Positions 50,698 to 59,187 of a stretch of 64,000 bases of DNA are shown piece after piece. Under the pieces are notes generated by a model. That model was not told where the DNA came from. It did no database searches and was given only the letters and a program-made list of their open reading frames with translations. This DNA comes from Streptomyces fradiae. Its GTDB lineage: Bacteria > Actinomycetota > Actinomycetes > Streptomycetales > Streptomycetaceae. The stretch lies in assembly GCF_041270065.1 (NCBI RefSeq), contig NZ_CP065958.1:6882001-6946000 (forward strand), given 5' to 3'. Position 1 is the stretch's first letter, and the number at the start of each line of letters is the position of its first letter. The translations under genes and the position numbers were made by a program.

Positions 50698-51492
50698 GTG
50701 GCAGACGATTCGAGATCTACAGAAAACAACTCATTCGGGTCGTACGCGGCGATCGGTGACAGCTTCACCGAGGGCGTCGGAGATCCCGGGCCCGACGGGT
50801 CGTTCGTCGGCTGGGCGGACCGGTTCGCGGTCCTGCTCGCCGACGAGATGCCGGAGCACGACGACTTCCGGTACGCCAATCTCGCCGTACGGGGGCGCCT
50901 CCTGGACCAGATCGTCGCGGAACAGGTCCCGCGGGCGAAGGAACTCGCCCCCGACCTCGTGACCTTCTGCGCCGGCGGGAACGACATCATCCGCCCCGGC
51001 ACCGACCCCGACGACGTCGCCGAGCGCTTCGAGCGCGCCGTGGCCGACCTCACCTCCGCCGTCGGCACCGTCATGGTGACCACCGGCTTCGACACCCGCG
51101 ACGTGACCCTGCTCAAGCACCTGCGGGGCAAGATCGCCACCTACAACGGGCACGTCCGGGCGGTCGCCGACCGGTACGGCTGCCCGGTGCTCGACCTGTG
51201 GTCGCTGCGGTCCGTCCAGGACCGGCGGGCCTGGGACGAGGACCGGCTCCACCTCTCGCCCGAGGGCCACACCCGGGTCGCGCTGCGCGCCGCCCAGGTC
51301 CTCGGCATGGCGGTGCCCGCCGACCCGGAGCAGCCGTGGCCCCCGGAGCCGCCGCGCGGCACCCTGGAGGTCCGCAAGGACGACATCCACTGGGCCAGGG
51401 AGTACCTGGTGCCGTGGATCGGGCGCCGGCTGCGGGGCGAGAGCTCCGGCGACCACGTCGAGGCCAAGCGCCCCGACCTGATGCCGCTCTAG
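50698..51492 (+). CDS. SGNH/GDSL hydrolase
   Basis: 264 residues; GTG start. SGNH blocks: AAIGDSFTEG (nucleophile Ser22), NLAVRGRLLDQI (block II Gly region), FCAGGNDIIRPG (block III Asn), and DEDRLHLSPEGH (Asp/His of the catalytic triad). No signal peptide, so an intracellular esterase/lipase-like enzyme; substrate unknown. Its stop overlaps the convergent STM4011-like gene by 4 nt. Confidence 0.9.
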   Translation: MADDSRSTENNSFGSYAAIGDSFTEGVGDPGPDGSFVGWADRFAVLLADEMPEHDDFRYANLAVRGRLLDQIVAEQVPRAKELAPDLVTFCAGGNDIIRPGTDPDDVAERFERAVADLTSAVGTVMVTTGFDTRDVTLLKHLRGKIATYNGHVRAVADRYGCPVLDLWSLRSVQDRRAWDEDRLHLSPEGHTRVALRAAQVLGMAVPADPEQPWPPEPPRGTLEVRKDDIHWAREYLVPWIGRRLRGESSGDHVEAKRPDLMPL

Positions 51493-52367
51493 CTCCGGAG
51501 CAGCTTCAGTCCGGTGTGCGCGGCGAGGTTCGCCGGGACGCGTTCCAGGACGCCCCCGGCGAACACGTCGTACAGCGGCAGTGTCTCCAGGTGCACATAG
51601 CCGATGTGGCAGTCGCACACCGCCAGCGGGCACGGCCGGGGCCGCAGCGCCGCCCGGTACGAGCCGTCGTAGAGGTTGCCGAGCTCGGCCCGTACGAAGT
51701 GGCAGCGCCGCACCGTGCCGTCGCCGTCCACCGAGATCACCGACTCGCCCGTGCGGCACGGCAGCCCCGCCGAGGCGTGCGGATGCCGGCTGTACGGGAA
51801 GAGCGGGTCGAGCTCCGTCCAGCCGGCCGCCTCCGCGTCGGTGTACGTGTGCCCCTCGGCCGCGTTCACCCACAGGTACACCTGCTCCGGCAGCTCGGCG
51901 CGCAGCCGCCGGGCGTGCTCCCGGTGCTCGGGCAGCCCCACGATCCCCACGCTGAAGCGCACCCCGCGCCCGGCCAGCTCCCGGCACTTGCCGAGGAAGC
52001 GCTCGTACGGCGTCTGGCCCGGGTGGTAGGTGCACCACAGAGCCACGGTGTCGAGGTCGGCCTCCGCCAGCCAGTCGGTGCGGCAGCTCAGATTGGTCTG
52101 GATCGCCACCCGCTCCACCTGCGGAAGGCGCGAGAGCTCGACGAGCGTGCGCCGGTACCAGGACCGCACCAGGCCCTCGCCCCACGGGGTGAAGAGGATC
52201 CGCAGCCGGTCCCCGCTCTGCCCGGCCGCCCAGCCGGCGAAGCGCTCCAGGGCGGCCCGGTCGGCCCGCAGCCGCTCCGGGCTGTCGCGCCGCTTGGCGA
52301 AGGGGCAGTAGGGGCAGTCGTAGTCGCAGGAGGCGAGCGGCCCCCGGTAGAGCACGGTCAGGTCCAT
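51489..52367 (-). CDS. STM4011 family radical SAM protein
   Basis: 292 residues; the last gene of the five-gene unit (transcribed right to left). Radical SAM motif CDYDCPYC (Cys14, 18, 21) near the N-terminus, FTPWGEGLVRSWYRRTL, RVAIQTNLSCRTDWL, and extra C-terminal cysteines (RRCHFVRAELGN, CPLAVCDCHIGYVHL) that could bind an auxiliary cluster. The family is named after the Salmonella gene STM4011 and has no known substrate. ATG with AGGGGGCGG upstream, 11 nt after the STM4012-like stop. Confidence 0.88.
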   Translation of the reverse strand: MDLTVLYRGPLASCDYDCPYCPFAKRRDSPERLRADRAALERFAGWAAGQSGDRLRILFTPWGEGLVRSWYRRTLVELSRLPQVERVAIQTNLSCRTDWLAEADLDTVALWCTYHPGQTPYERFLGKCRELAGRGVRFSVGIVGLPEHREHARRLRAELPEQVYLWVNAAEGHTYTDAEAAGWTELDPLFPYSRHPHASAGLPCRTGESVISVDGDGTVRRCHFVRAELGNLYDGSYRAALRPRPCPLAVCDCHIGYVHLETLPLYDVFAGGVLERVPANLAAHTGLKLLRS

Positions 52368-52378
52368 CCGGCCGCCCC

Positions 52379-53719
52379 CTACTTGGCCTCGTACGCGGCC
52401 ATGGCCGCCCGCACCGCCGGGGAGAACAGCTCGGGCCCGAGCCCGTCGGAGTGCGCCAGGCCCTCGGGGGAGAGCCGGAGCAGCCCGGCGGGGGCGCCGG
52501 TGTCCAGCCAGCCGCGCTCCTCGAAGCGGGCCAGCTCGGCCCCGAAGTCGTCGAACGGCGAACCGCCGAACCGGGCCGCGTAGTCGGCGAGCGGCATCCC
52601 GGCGGCCTGGAGGAGCGACTGGAGGAGGTGCCGGCGGCGCGCCTCGCCCGCGTCGACCCGGCGGCCCACCTCGGCCCGGGAGAAGTCCCGCGTGCCGGTG
52701 TAGGTGTCGATGATCGAGCGGATCTCGGGCATGCCGACCGCGTAGTCGAAGGAGTAGTGCAGCCGCGAGGTGTAGGAGCGGGCGCCGCAGCCCAGGCCGA
52801 TCATGCCGTCGGTCTGGCAGGCGTGGTCGTCCGGGCCGAGGGCCGGTGCGTCCGCGCGCCGGAACATGCGCATCGACACCTGCTCGTAGCCCCGAGCCAG
52901 GAGGTGGTCGCGGCCGTGCCGGTAGAGCCGCAGCCGCCGCTCGTCCCACTCCCGGTCGCTCTCGGCCGGGCCCTTGCGGCCCAGACCGGTGAGCGGCCGC
53001 ACGTACAGCGGATACAGATAGAGCTCTTCTGGGCGCCAGACGAGGGCGGCGTCGAGCGAGCGGCGCCAGCTCGCCTCGGTCTGGCCGTCGATGCCGTAGA
53101 TCAGGTCGATGTTGAGGACCGGGACGCCGGTGTCGCGGATCCGGCCGAGGGCCGCCTCGACCTCGGCCCGGCGCTGCGGGCGGACCGCCGCCCGCGCCTC
53201 GGCCTCGACGAAGCTCTGCACTCCGATGCTCAGCCGGGTCGCGCCGCGCTCCGCGAGCACCGCGAGCCGGTCGGCGGTCGCCGTCGACGGCGAGGTCTCC
53301 ACGGACAGCGGCACCGCCCGCAGGTCGGCGCCCATCCGCCGCTCGGCGATGTCGCACAGCCGCTCCAGCTCGGCCGCGGTGAGGAAGGTGGGTGTGCCCC
53401 CGCCGAACGCGGCCGTGGCGAACCGCACCGGTGCCGCGTCGCCCAGCGCCTCGCGCACCGCCGTCGCCTGCCGGTCGAGCGCGTCGAGATAGCGGGTGGT
53501 CAGCTCGTCCGGGGCGCCGATCCGGGTGAAGAGGTTGCAGAAGCCGCAGCGGACCTCGCAGAAGGGTATGTGCGCGTAGAGGGACAGCGCGTCCTTCGGC
53601 TCGTCCGCCCACAGCCCGGCGAGCGCGGGCCGGTCGGGCAGCGGACGGTAGGCCGTCTTGTGCGGATAGGCGTAGACGTAGCTGGTGTACGGGCGGACCG
53701 CCTCGGTCACGGCGCTCAT
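52379..53719 (-). CDS. STM4012 family radical SAM protein (HemN-like fold)
   Basis: 446 residues with the HemN/HemW outline: HIPFCEVRCGFC (Cys54, 58, 61; the phenylalanine pattern typical of HemN relatives), FGGGTPTFLTAAELERL, SVETSPSTATADRLAVL, RLSIGVQSFVEAE, and a C-terminal winged-helix-like domain. Family STM4012; not a proven coproporphyrinogen dehydrogenase. ATG overlaps the stop of the hydrolase gene (ATGA), so expression is coupled. Probably acts on the same substrate as its neighbours. Confidence 0.88.
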   Translation of the reverse strand: MSAVTEAVRPYTSYVYAYPHKTAYRPLPDRPALAGLWADEPKDALSLYAHIPFCEVRCGFCNLFTRIGAPDELTTRYLDALDRQATAVREALGDAAPVRFATAAFGGGTPTFLTAAELERLCDIAERRMGADLRAVPLSVETSPSTATADRLAVLAERGATRLSIGVQSFVEAEARAAVRPQRRAEVEAALGRIRDTGVPVLNIDLIYGIDGQTEASWRRSLDAALVWRPEELYLYPLYVRPLTGLGRKGPAESDREWDERRLRLYRHGRDHLLARGYEQVSMRMFRRADAPALGPDDHACQTDGMIGLGCGARSYTSRLHYSFDYAVGMPEIRSIIDTYTGTRDFSRAEVGRRVDAGEARRRHLLQSLLQAAGMPLADYAARFGGSPFDDFGAELARFEERGWLDTGAPAGLLRLSPEGLAHSDGLGPELFSPAVRAAMAAYEAK

Positions 53720-54585
53720 GCGGCACCGTCCTCGTGGGCGTCCGGGCCGGGAAGGACGAACTGCGCGTACGGCACCGTCCACACGCTCTCGTGGCCGAGC
53801 CGGTGTCCGGTGAAGCCGTCGTCGCCGTAGGCCGTGCCGTGGTCGGAGCAGACGATGGCGAAGCAGTCGCGGCGGCTGCTCATCGCGGCGAACAGGCGCC
53901 CGATGTGCCGGTCCACGTACTCGAGGGCGGCGGCGTGGGTGGCGCGGGAGTCGCCGGCCTCGCGGCTCGCGCCTTCCAGATGGAACCAGTTGGGCTGGTG
54001 AAGCGCCGAGACGTTGACGAAGAGGAACAGCCGGCGGGCCCGCGGCAGCGCTGCGACGACCTCCTCGGCGCGGGCGACCTGGGACTCGAAGGAGGTCGGC
54101 GAGGCCACCCCGAAGGACGGCTCCCAGTGGCTCTCCTGGAACAGACCGGGCAGCACCGTGCCGAGCGGCGGCTGCTCGTTGAAGAAGCCCACCCCGCCGA
54201 CACACACCGTGCGGTAGCCCTCGTGCGCGAGCGCCGACACCAGATCGGGCGTGTCGTGGAAGACGAAGGTGCCGTCGGCGGTGGTCTCGCTGCCCGCGAA
54301 CCGGGCCGCGAAGAGCCGCGGGTGCGGACCGGGCGTCGCCGGGGTCGGCAGGAAGCCCGCGAACATCGCCTGGTGGGAGGCGTAGGTGAAGCTGCCGGGC
54401 GCGTGCCGCCGCTCCCAGGACCCGCCCGGCAGATGCCGGGCCAGGTTCGGTATGCGGCCCTCGGCGGCGAGTTCGGCGGCCACGTCGAAGCGCAGGGTGT
54501 CGAGCGTGACCAGGAGCAGATCGTGGCTGCCCACGATCGCGTTCATGTCGACGTTCGGGGTGTCGGGGGTGTTCGGGGGGTTCAC
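53716..54585 (-). CDS. STM4013/SEN3800 family alkaline-phosphatase-fold hydrolase
   Basis: 289 residues from the GTG overlapping the STM4014-like stop; an ATG at 54546 has no Shine-Dalgarno. Alkaline phosphatase/sulfatase superfamily: LLVTLDTLRFDV (metal Asp29), SFTYASHQAMFAGF in place of the sulfatase C/S-x-P-x-R region so no formylglycine is expected, and CSDHGTAYGDDGFTGHRLG with the Asp-His metal pair. No signal peptide: a cytoplasmic phosphodiesterase, phosphatase or sulfatase-like enzyme of unknown substrate. Confidence 0.85.
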   Translation of the reverse strand: MNPPNTPDTPNVDMNAIVGSHDLLLVTLDTLRFDVAAELAAEGRIPNLARHLPGGSWERRHAPGSFTYASHQAMFAGFLPTPATPGPHPRLFAARFAGSETTADGTFVFHDTPDLVSALAHEGYRTVCVGGVGFFNEQPPLGTVLPGLFQESHWEPSFGVASPTSFESQVARAEEVVAALPRARRLFLFVNVSALHQPNWFHLEGASREAGDSRATHAAALEYVDRHIGRLFAAMSSRRDCFAIVCSDHGTAYGDDGFTGHRLGHESVWTVPYAQFVLPGPDAHEDGAA

Positions 54586-55748
54586 GGCGTGCTGGTTCCT
54601 GTGGTGCTCGGGGTCCTGAGGGAGGTTCGGGTACGGAGCAGGGCGGCGACCTGGGCGGCGTAGGTGTCCTGGTCCTCGGCCCCGCTGCCCGGCAGTCCGG
54701 TGAGCCCGGGCAGCAGGTCGCCGAAGGCGTTGACCTCGCCGACCGAGAAGCGGCGCCAGCCGGCGGCCGGCAGCAGGTCGACCCCCACGCAGTGGGTGCC
54801 GGGGAAGGCGGCAGCGGCCCGCTCGCACACGGCGAGCGCGTCGGCGAACCGGCCGCCGGCCGTGGCGGTCGCGGCCCGGACGGCGGCCAGGTCGCCGCGG
54901 GCGCCGCCCAGATGCAGATTGGTCAGGGGGGAGCGGCTGGTGCGCACCACGGCATGGGTGGCCCGGCCGTCGACCACCACGACCCGCAGATCGGCGGCCC
55001 GGCCCTGCAGGGCGGCCTTCGGTATCCAGCGCTCGATGTGCAGGCCGTCCGGCGCGAGGGCGTCCACCAGGGCGGCGACCTCGGCCTCGGTGCCGTAACG
55101 GCGCACCCGCAGCGAGTTGAACAGGCGTCCGTCCGGGGCCCGTTCCACCGAGGTGGTGGCCTGGACCCGGCCGCCGCCCGCGGTCTCCAGGGCGAGGACG
55201 CCCGAGGCGGAGGAGCCGTGGGCGGGCTTCACGAACACCCGGGCCAGACCGGCGCCGGCCATCAGGGCCCGCAGGTCCGCCCAGCCGCGCACCGGCGGCC
55301 CGCCCGGGCCGGAGGTGGGGGAGTCCGGCACGGGCACCCCGGCCGCCCGCAGCCGCCCGTGGGTCAGCCGCTTGTCGAACAGGACGGCGGTCTCGGCCGG
55401 GTCGTCCACCAGGGCCGCCCCGGCCGCCGCCACCCGCGCGGCGAGCTCCGGCAGGGCGCCGGTGAACGCCTCGTACCAGCGCCGCGAGCCCTCCGCCCGG
55501 GTCGGGTCGTCCGTGCCGCGCAGCAGCCGGTCCACCTCCGGGTCCTCCCCGGGGCTGTCGACCCGCACGGTCTCGCCGGAGCGGAACTCCGCGGTCCCGC
55601 GCAGCACGTCGAGCCACGGCACCACCCGCGCCGCGGGCAGCCCGGCGGCCGCCACCGCGTCCAGGAAGAACCGGACCCGGCGGCTTCCGGGGTTGCCGAC
55701 GACGGCCAGGCCGGGCCGATCCGGGCGGGGGCTCGCGGCGGAGGTCAC
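54582..55748 (-). CDS. STM4014 family protein (ATP-grasp-like)
   Basis: 388 residues; GTG start overlapping the STM4015-like stop (GTGA). An N-terminal Rossmann-like part (LAVVGNPGSRRVRFFLDAV) precedes an apparent ATP-grasp domain: VLFDKRLTHGRLRAAGVPVP, ARVFVKPAHGSSASGVLAL (ATP-binding Lys and Gly-Ser loop), and VGVDLLP...FSVGEVNAFG with the metal-binding Glu/Asn pair, as in RimK-like ligases. It may form an amide bond in the pathway; the activity is inferred from the fold only. Confidence 0.82.
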   Translation of the reverse strand: MTSAASPRPDRPGLAVVGNPGSRRVRFFLDAVAAAGLPAARVVPWLDVLRGTAEFRSGETVRVDSPGEDPEVDRLLRGTDDPTRAEGSRRWYEAFTGALPELAARVAAAGAALVDDPAETAVLFDKRLTHGRLRAAGVPVPDSPTSGPGGPPVRGWADLRALMAGAGLARVFVKPAHGSSASGVLALETAGGGRVQATTSVERAPDGRLFNSLRVRRYGTEAEVAALVDALAPDGLHIERWIPKAALQGRAADLRVVVVDGRATHAVVRTSRSPLTNLHLGGARGDLAAVRAATATAGGRFADALAVCERAAAAFPGTHCVGVDLLPAAGWRRFSVGEVNAFGDLLPGLTGLPGSGAEDQDTYAAQVAALLRTRTSLRTPSTTGTSTP

Positions 55749-56710
55749 TCGCCGACCGCGGTGTAGCGGTAGCGCTCGCCGTTGTACTCGTGGGGGACCT
55801 GGCGGTCGCTCACGTCCACGGCGACGCCGTGCGGGGCGAGCGCGGCGGTGACGCGCTCGGCCGTCTCGTCGGAGAGGAAGTGGTGCGACAGGTCGAGCCG
55901 CTTCAGGTGGGTGAGCGGCTGCCCGGCGAGCAGCGCCTCGGCGCCCTGGTCGGTGAGCTCGCCCATGGACAGGTCCAGCGTCTCCAGGCGGGCGACGACG
56001 GGGGCGCTCGCGACGGCGGCGACGACCTCGTCCTGGGCGTCGCTGTTCCGCAGTCCCAGATACCGCAGCGCGGGCAGCCGGGTGCCGGACAGGATCGGCT
56101 CCAGGTCGGCGGGCGTGGTGTCGTTGCCGTAGTCGTCCCGGCCGAGCCACAGCTCCAGGTGCTCCAGGGCCGGGAAGTCGCAGGCGCCGATGGAGCGGAC
56201 CACGTCGGCCGGCAGACCGCCGGTCTGCACGACGAGCCGGCGCAGGCCCTCGTGCCGCACCGGCGGGAATTCCAGACCGCTGGCGCCGCGGACGGCGAGC
56301 GTGCGCAGCCCGGGGTAGGCGGCGAGCAGCGGGGTGACGTCGGACTGCATGATCCAGGAGATCTCGCAGTCCTCGGACAGCATGTCGCCGAGGAACACCG
56401 CCTCCAGGGCGGGCAGCCGGTCCTTCGCGGCGACCAGCGCCTCGACGATGGCGGCCGAGGAGTTCTCGAACGCCTCGTCCCAGCCGCCGACGACCACGGC
56501 CCGGACCTTCGCGGTGTCCACGGCGTCGACGAAGCGGGGGAAGAGATCTTCCCAGTGCTCGTCCCCGGGCTCGGCGTAGGTGGCCGCGGAGAGTCGCCAG
56601 GCCACCGCGGCGGGGTCGGGCAGCTCGGCGGCCGCCGCCTTCCCGCCGGGGGCGGGGAACTCGAACACGGGCAGGTCGTGGAACTCCCGCAGGTAATTCC
56701 CGATGGTCAT
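55745..56710 (-). CDS. STM4015 family leucine-rich-repeat protein
   Basis: 321 residues, ATG with TGGAGCC upstream; first gene of the operon. After an N-terminal region (REFHDLPVFEFPAPGG, VDAVDTAKVRAVVVGGWDEAF) come at least seven leucine-rich repeats (LEAVFLGD, LRTLAVRG, LRRLVVQTG, LEHLELWLG, LRYLGLRN, LETLDLSMGELTDQG, LKRLDLSHHFLSDE). Likely a cytoplasmic scaffold or substrate-binding subunit for the four enzymes encoded behind it; family role unknown. Confidence 0.87.
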   Translation of the reverse strand: MTIGNYLREFHDLPVFEFPAPGGKAAAAELPDPAAVAWRLSAATYAEPGDEHWEDLFPRFVDAVDTAKVRAVVVGGWDEAFENSSAAIVEALVAAKDRLPALEAVFLGDMLSEDCEISWIMQSDVTPLLAAYPGLRTLAVRGASGLEFPPVRHEGLRRLVVQTGGLPADVVRSIGACDFPALEHLELWLGRDDYGNDTTPADLEPILSGTRLPALRYLGLRNSDAQDEVVAAVASAPVVARLETLDLSMGELTDQGAEALLAGQPLTHLKRLDLSHHFLSDETAERVTAALAPHGVAVDVSDRQVPHEYNGERYRYTAVGE

Positions 56711-56918
56711 GAAGGCTCCAGACACCAGAGGGGCCGCCGGACGGCGTGGATCGGCCGATGCGAGAAGTTCTACCAAGCGGCACTGACAACGCCCGTACCC
56801 GGGCCGGGAGCTCCGCGGCCGCCGCCGCAACGCCGGTGCACCGCCCGCGTCCTGTGCGGGTCCTGTGTGTGCCCCGCGTGCGTCGTGTAGGCGTTTCGTG
56901 CGTGTCACACCGCCAATG

Positions 56919-56942
56919 TGATGATTCGTCTGATAATCATCA
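56919..56942. promoter_or_regulatory. 24-bp AT-rich dyad at start of GH43-like gene
   Basis: Arms TGATGATT and AATCATCA are perfectly complementary around an 8-nt centre, ending 3 nt before the GTG at 56946 and covering a GATAAT -10-like hexamer. A repressor bound here would block the start site. The A/T content is striking in this genome. The rest of the 235-nt gap to the STM4015-like gene shows no other feature. Confidence 0.55.
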
Positions 56943-56945
56943 TCC

Positions 56946-58076
56946 GTGTCCGTCCGACGTATTCTCACGGCCCTGCTGTTCGCCGCCGCCGCGCTCTGCA
57001 CCGCGATCCCGGCCGCCGCCGACACGGGCAAGGGAGGCGGCACCCGCCTCCCCCTCCCGGCCGCCTTCACCATCCGGGGACTCGACCTCCACGACGCCCA
57101 GATCGCCAAGTTCGACGACGTCTACTACCTGTACGGCTCGATGTACGGCTGCGGCTTCGAGTGGTACGTCAAGCCCACCCCCTGGTGCGGCTTCGGCGTC
57201 TCCACCGCGCCCACCCCGCAGGGCCCGTGGACCGCACCGCGGCCGCTCTTCGACCCCACCGCCGCCGACCCCTGGACCGACGGCACCTGGCAGGACACCT
57301 GCGGAGCCACCGGACAGGGCTGCTTCAACCCCCGGATGATCCGCCGCTCCGGCTGGGGCCTCGACGACGGCGGCTTCGTCCTCTGGTTCAACAGCCCCCG
57401 CCACTACACCCTCAGCCAGGCCAACGCCTACAACGCCATGGAGTGCGCCTCCGCCGCCGGACCCTGCGGACCCGGCTCCGGACCCGCCGTCGAAGGCGCG
57501 TACCGCAAGCCCGACCTCACGATCTGCGCCGGCAACGGCGACTTCGGCATCATCGAGTCCGGCACCCCCGGCGAGCCCCCGGCCATGGTCTGCACCCTCC
57601 CCGGCACCGCACAGCTCAACATCGAACAGCTCGACAGCCGGGGGACCGGCGGCACCGGCGTCGGCGTCCGCAAGGTCGCCGGGCTGAAGAAGGTCGAGGG
57701 CCCCGGCGGCTGGTGGGACCCGGTGCAGCAGCGTTACGTCCTCACCTACGCCGACCCGGCCTGCGGCTACTGCACCGGCACGCCCATCGGCTACGCCACC
57801 GCGCCCTCGCTCTACTCCGGCTGGGCCGCGCCGGAGAACCTCGGCTGGAGCGCGCCCGTGTACGGCCGCCGCGTCTTCAACGGCAACAGCTGCGGCGGTG
57901 CCCCGCGCACCGTCTCCGTCCTCGACGGGCAGCCCTGGCAGATCATCGACCTGTGGCTCGGCACCCGCAACGAGGCCGCCGCCGCCACCCATCTCGTACC
58001 GCTCTCCTACACGCCCACGCCGGGCACGGCCGGCGACGGACTCCTGTGGCGGCCGCCGCTCTCGCTGAACTGCTGA
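56946..58076 (+). CDS. secreted GH43-like five-bladed beta-propeller protein
   Basis: 376 residues, signal peptide about 1-25 (AAA-DTG). The mature part resembles glycoside hydrolase family 43: GLDLHDAQIAKFDDVYYLYG is the first blade with the usual Asp, and GFGVSTAPTPQGPWT, GGWWDPVQQRYVLTYADP and IGYATAPSLYSGW follow. Many cysteines (at least ten) suggest several disulfides. A catalytic assignment is not certain because the acid/base Glu is not obvious. Probably acts on an extracellular polysaccharide. GTG start directly behind a dyad; possibly leaderless. Confidence 0.78.
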   Translation: MSVRRILTALLFAAAALCTAIPAAADTGKGGGTRLPLPAAFTIRGLDLHDAQIAKFDDVYYLYGSMYGCGFEWYVKPTPWCGFGVSTAPTPQGPWTAPRPLFDPTAADPWTDGTWQDTCGATGQGCFNPRMIRRSGWGLDDGGFVLWFNSPRHYTLSQANAYNAMECASAAGPCGPGSGPAVEGAYRKPDLTICAGNGDFGIIESGTPGEPPAMVCTLPGTAQLNIEQLDSRGTGGTGVGVRKVAGLKKVEGPGGWWDPVQQRYVLTYADPACGYCTGTPIGYATAPSLYSGWAAPENLGWSAPVYGRRVFNGNSCGGAPRTVSVLDGQPWQIIDLWLGTRNEAAAATHLVPLSYTPTPGTAGDGLLWRPPLSLNC

Positions 58077-58209
58077 GCCGGCCGGCCCGCCCCTGGTACG
58101 GAGAGGTGAAGGACGGCGCCGTACGGTCGTGGCGGCGGGGCCGGGCGGTCGGCGGCTGGTGGGATGTGCGCGGCCGGAGCACCGGCAACCACCCCCGAAG
58201 GGACCGCCC

Positions 58210-59001
58210 ATGACACCGCGTCATTCCCACGACCTGCCCGGCGCCCGCCTCGCCGGACCGCTCCGCACCCTCGCCGTCGGCGCCGCCCTCGGCGGGGTGC
58301 TGCTCGGTGCCGCCGCCCCCGCGAGCGCCGCCGCGCCGGGCGTCACGGCCCCGGCGGCGGCCGTACGGGCGCCCGCACCGGCCACCGTGACCGTCACCGG
58401 CAGCGGCCGGGCCGCCGCAGCGCCCGATCTGGCCGTGCTCTCGGTCGGCGTCGAGGCCACCCGCAAGACCGCGAAGGAGGCCCTCGCCGCCCAGAACACG
58501 GCGGCGAAGGCGCTGGTCGACGCGCTGCACGCACAGGGCGTCGCCGACCGCGACATCCGCACCGAGAGCCTGTCCCTGTCGCCCGTCTACGCCCAGAGCA
58601 CCGAGGGCGAGAGCAAGGTCACCGGCTACCAGGCCGGTCAGACCTTCGCCGTGAAGGTCCGCGACATCGACCGGGCAGGCCAGGTCATCGGCGCCGTCAA
58701 CGACGCCACCGGCGACGCGGGCCGGATCAACGGAGTCGTCTTCGACGTGTCCGACCCCACCGCGCTGCGCGCCACCGCCCGCGAGGCCGCCCACCGCGAC
58801 GCCCACGACAAGGCCGCCCAGCACGCCAGGCTCAGCGGCCACCGGCTCGGCCGGCTGGTCTCGCTCACCGAGGGCGAGAGCGTCCGCCCCGGCCCCGCCG
58901 CCGTGCCCAGCGCCGTGGCCGACGGCGGCGAGGCCGTGCCGCTCGCCCCCGGCGAGATCGAGGAGCACGTGACGGTGACGGCGGTGTACGAGCTGATCTA
59001 G
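58210..59001 (+). CDS. secreted SIMPL domain protein (DUF541)
   Basis: 263 residues; ATG with AAGGGACC. Signal peptide about 1-42, then the SIMPL/DUF541 pattern: ATVTVTGSGRAAAAPDLAVL, TAKEALAAQNTAAKALVDAL, DRDIRTESLSLSPVY, GYQAGQTFAVKVRDID, ending in VTVTAVYELI. SIMPL proteins are periplasmic or exported oligomers of unclear function, some stress-related. Follows the GH43-like gene by 133 nt in the same direction. Confidence 0.88.
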   Translation: MTPRHSHDLPGARLAGPLRTLAVGAALGGVLLGAAAPASAAAPGVTAPAAAVRAPAPATVTVTGSGRAAAAPDLAVLSVGVEATRKTAKEALAAQNTAAKALVDALHAQGVADRDIRTESLSLSPVYAQSTEGESKVTGYQAGQTFAVKVRDIDRAGQVIGAVNDATGDAGRINGVVFDVSDPTALRATAREAAHRDAHDKAAQHARLSGHRLGRLVSLTEGESVRPGPAAVPSAVADGGEAVPLAPGEIEEHVTVTAVYELI

Positions 59002-59187
59002 GCCGGACCTGGACCCGGACCGGGACCCGGGCCGGACGGGCGGGGCGCGGGGCGGGCGCCGCACCCCCGGCGTACCCCCGCCACGGCACCCCCACGGCGC
59101 CGCCACCGGACAAAGACAAGATCGCCACGGCGCCGGACCCGGTGGGCCGCCCATAATGAAGGGACCACACCGACCTCAGGAGGCTCT

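Noticed and set aside
56711..56945. Search for a RiPP-like precursor gene in front of the STM4011-4015 operon
   Set aside because: No small ORF with a ribosome site and leader/core-like sequence was found on either strand of this gap.
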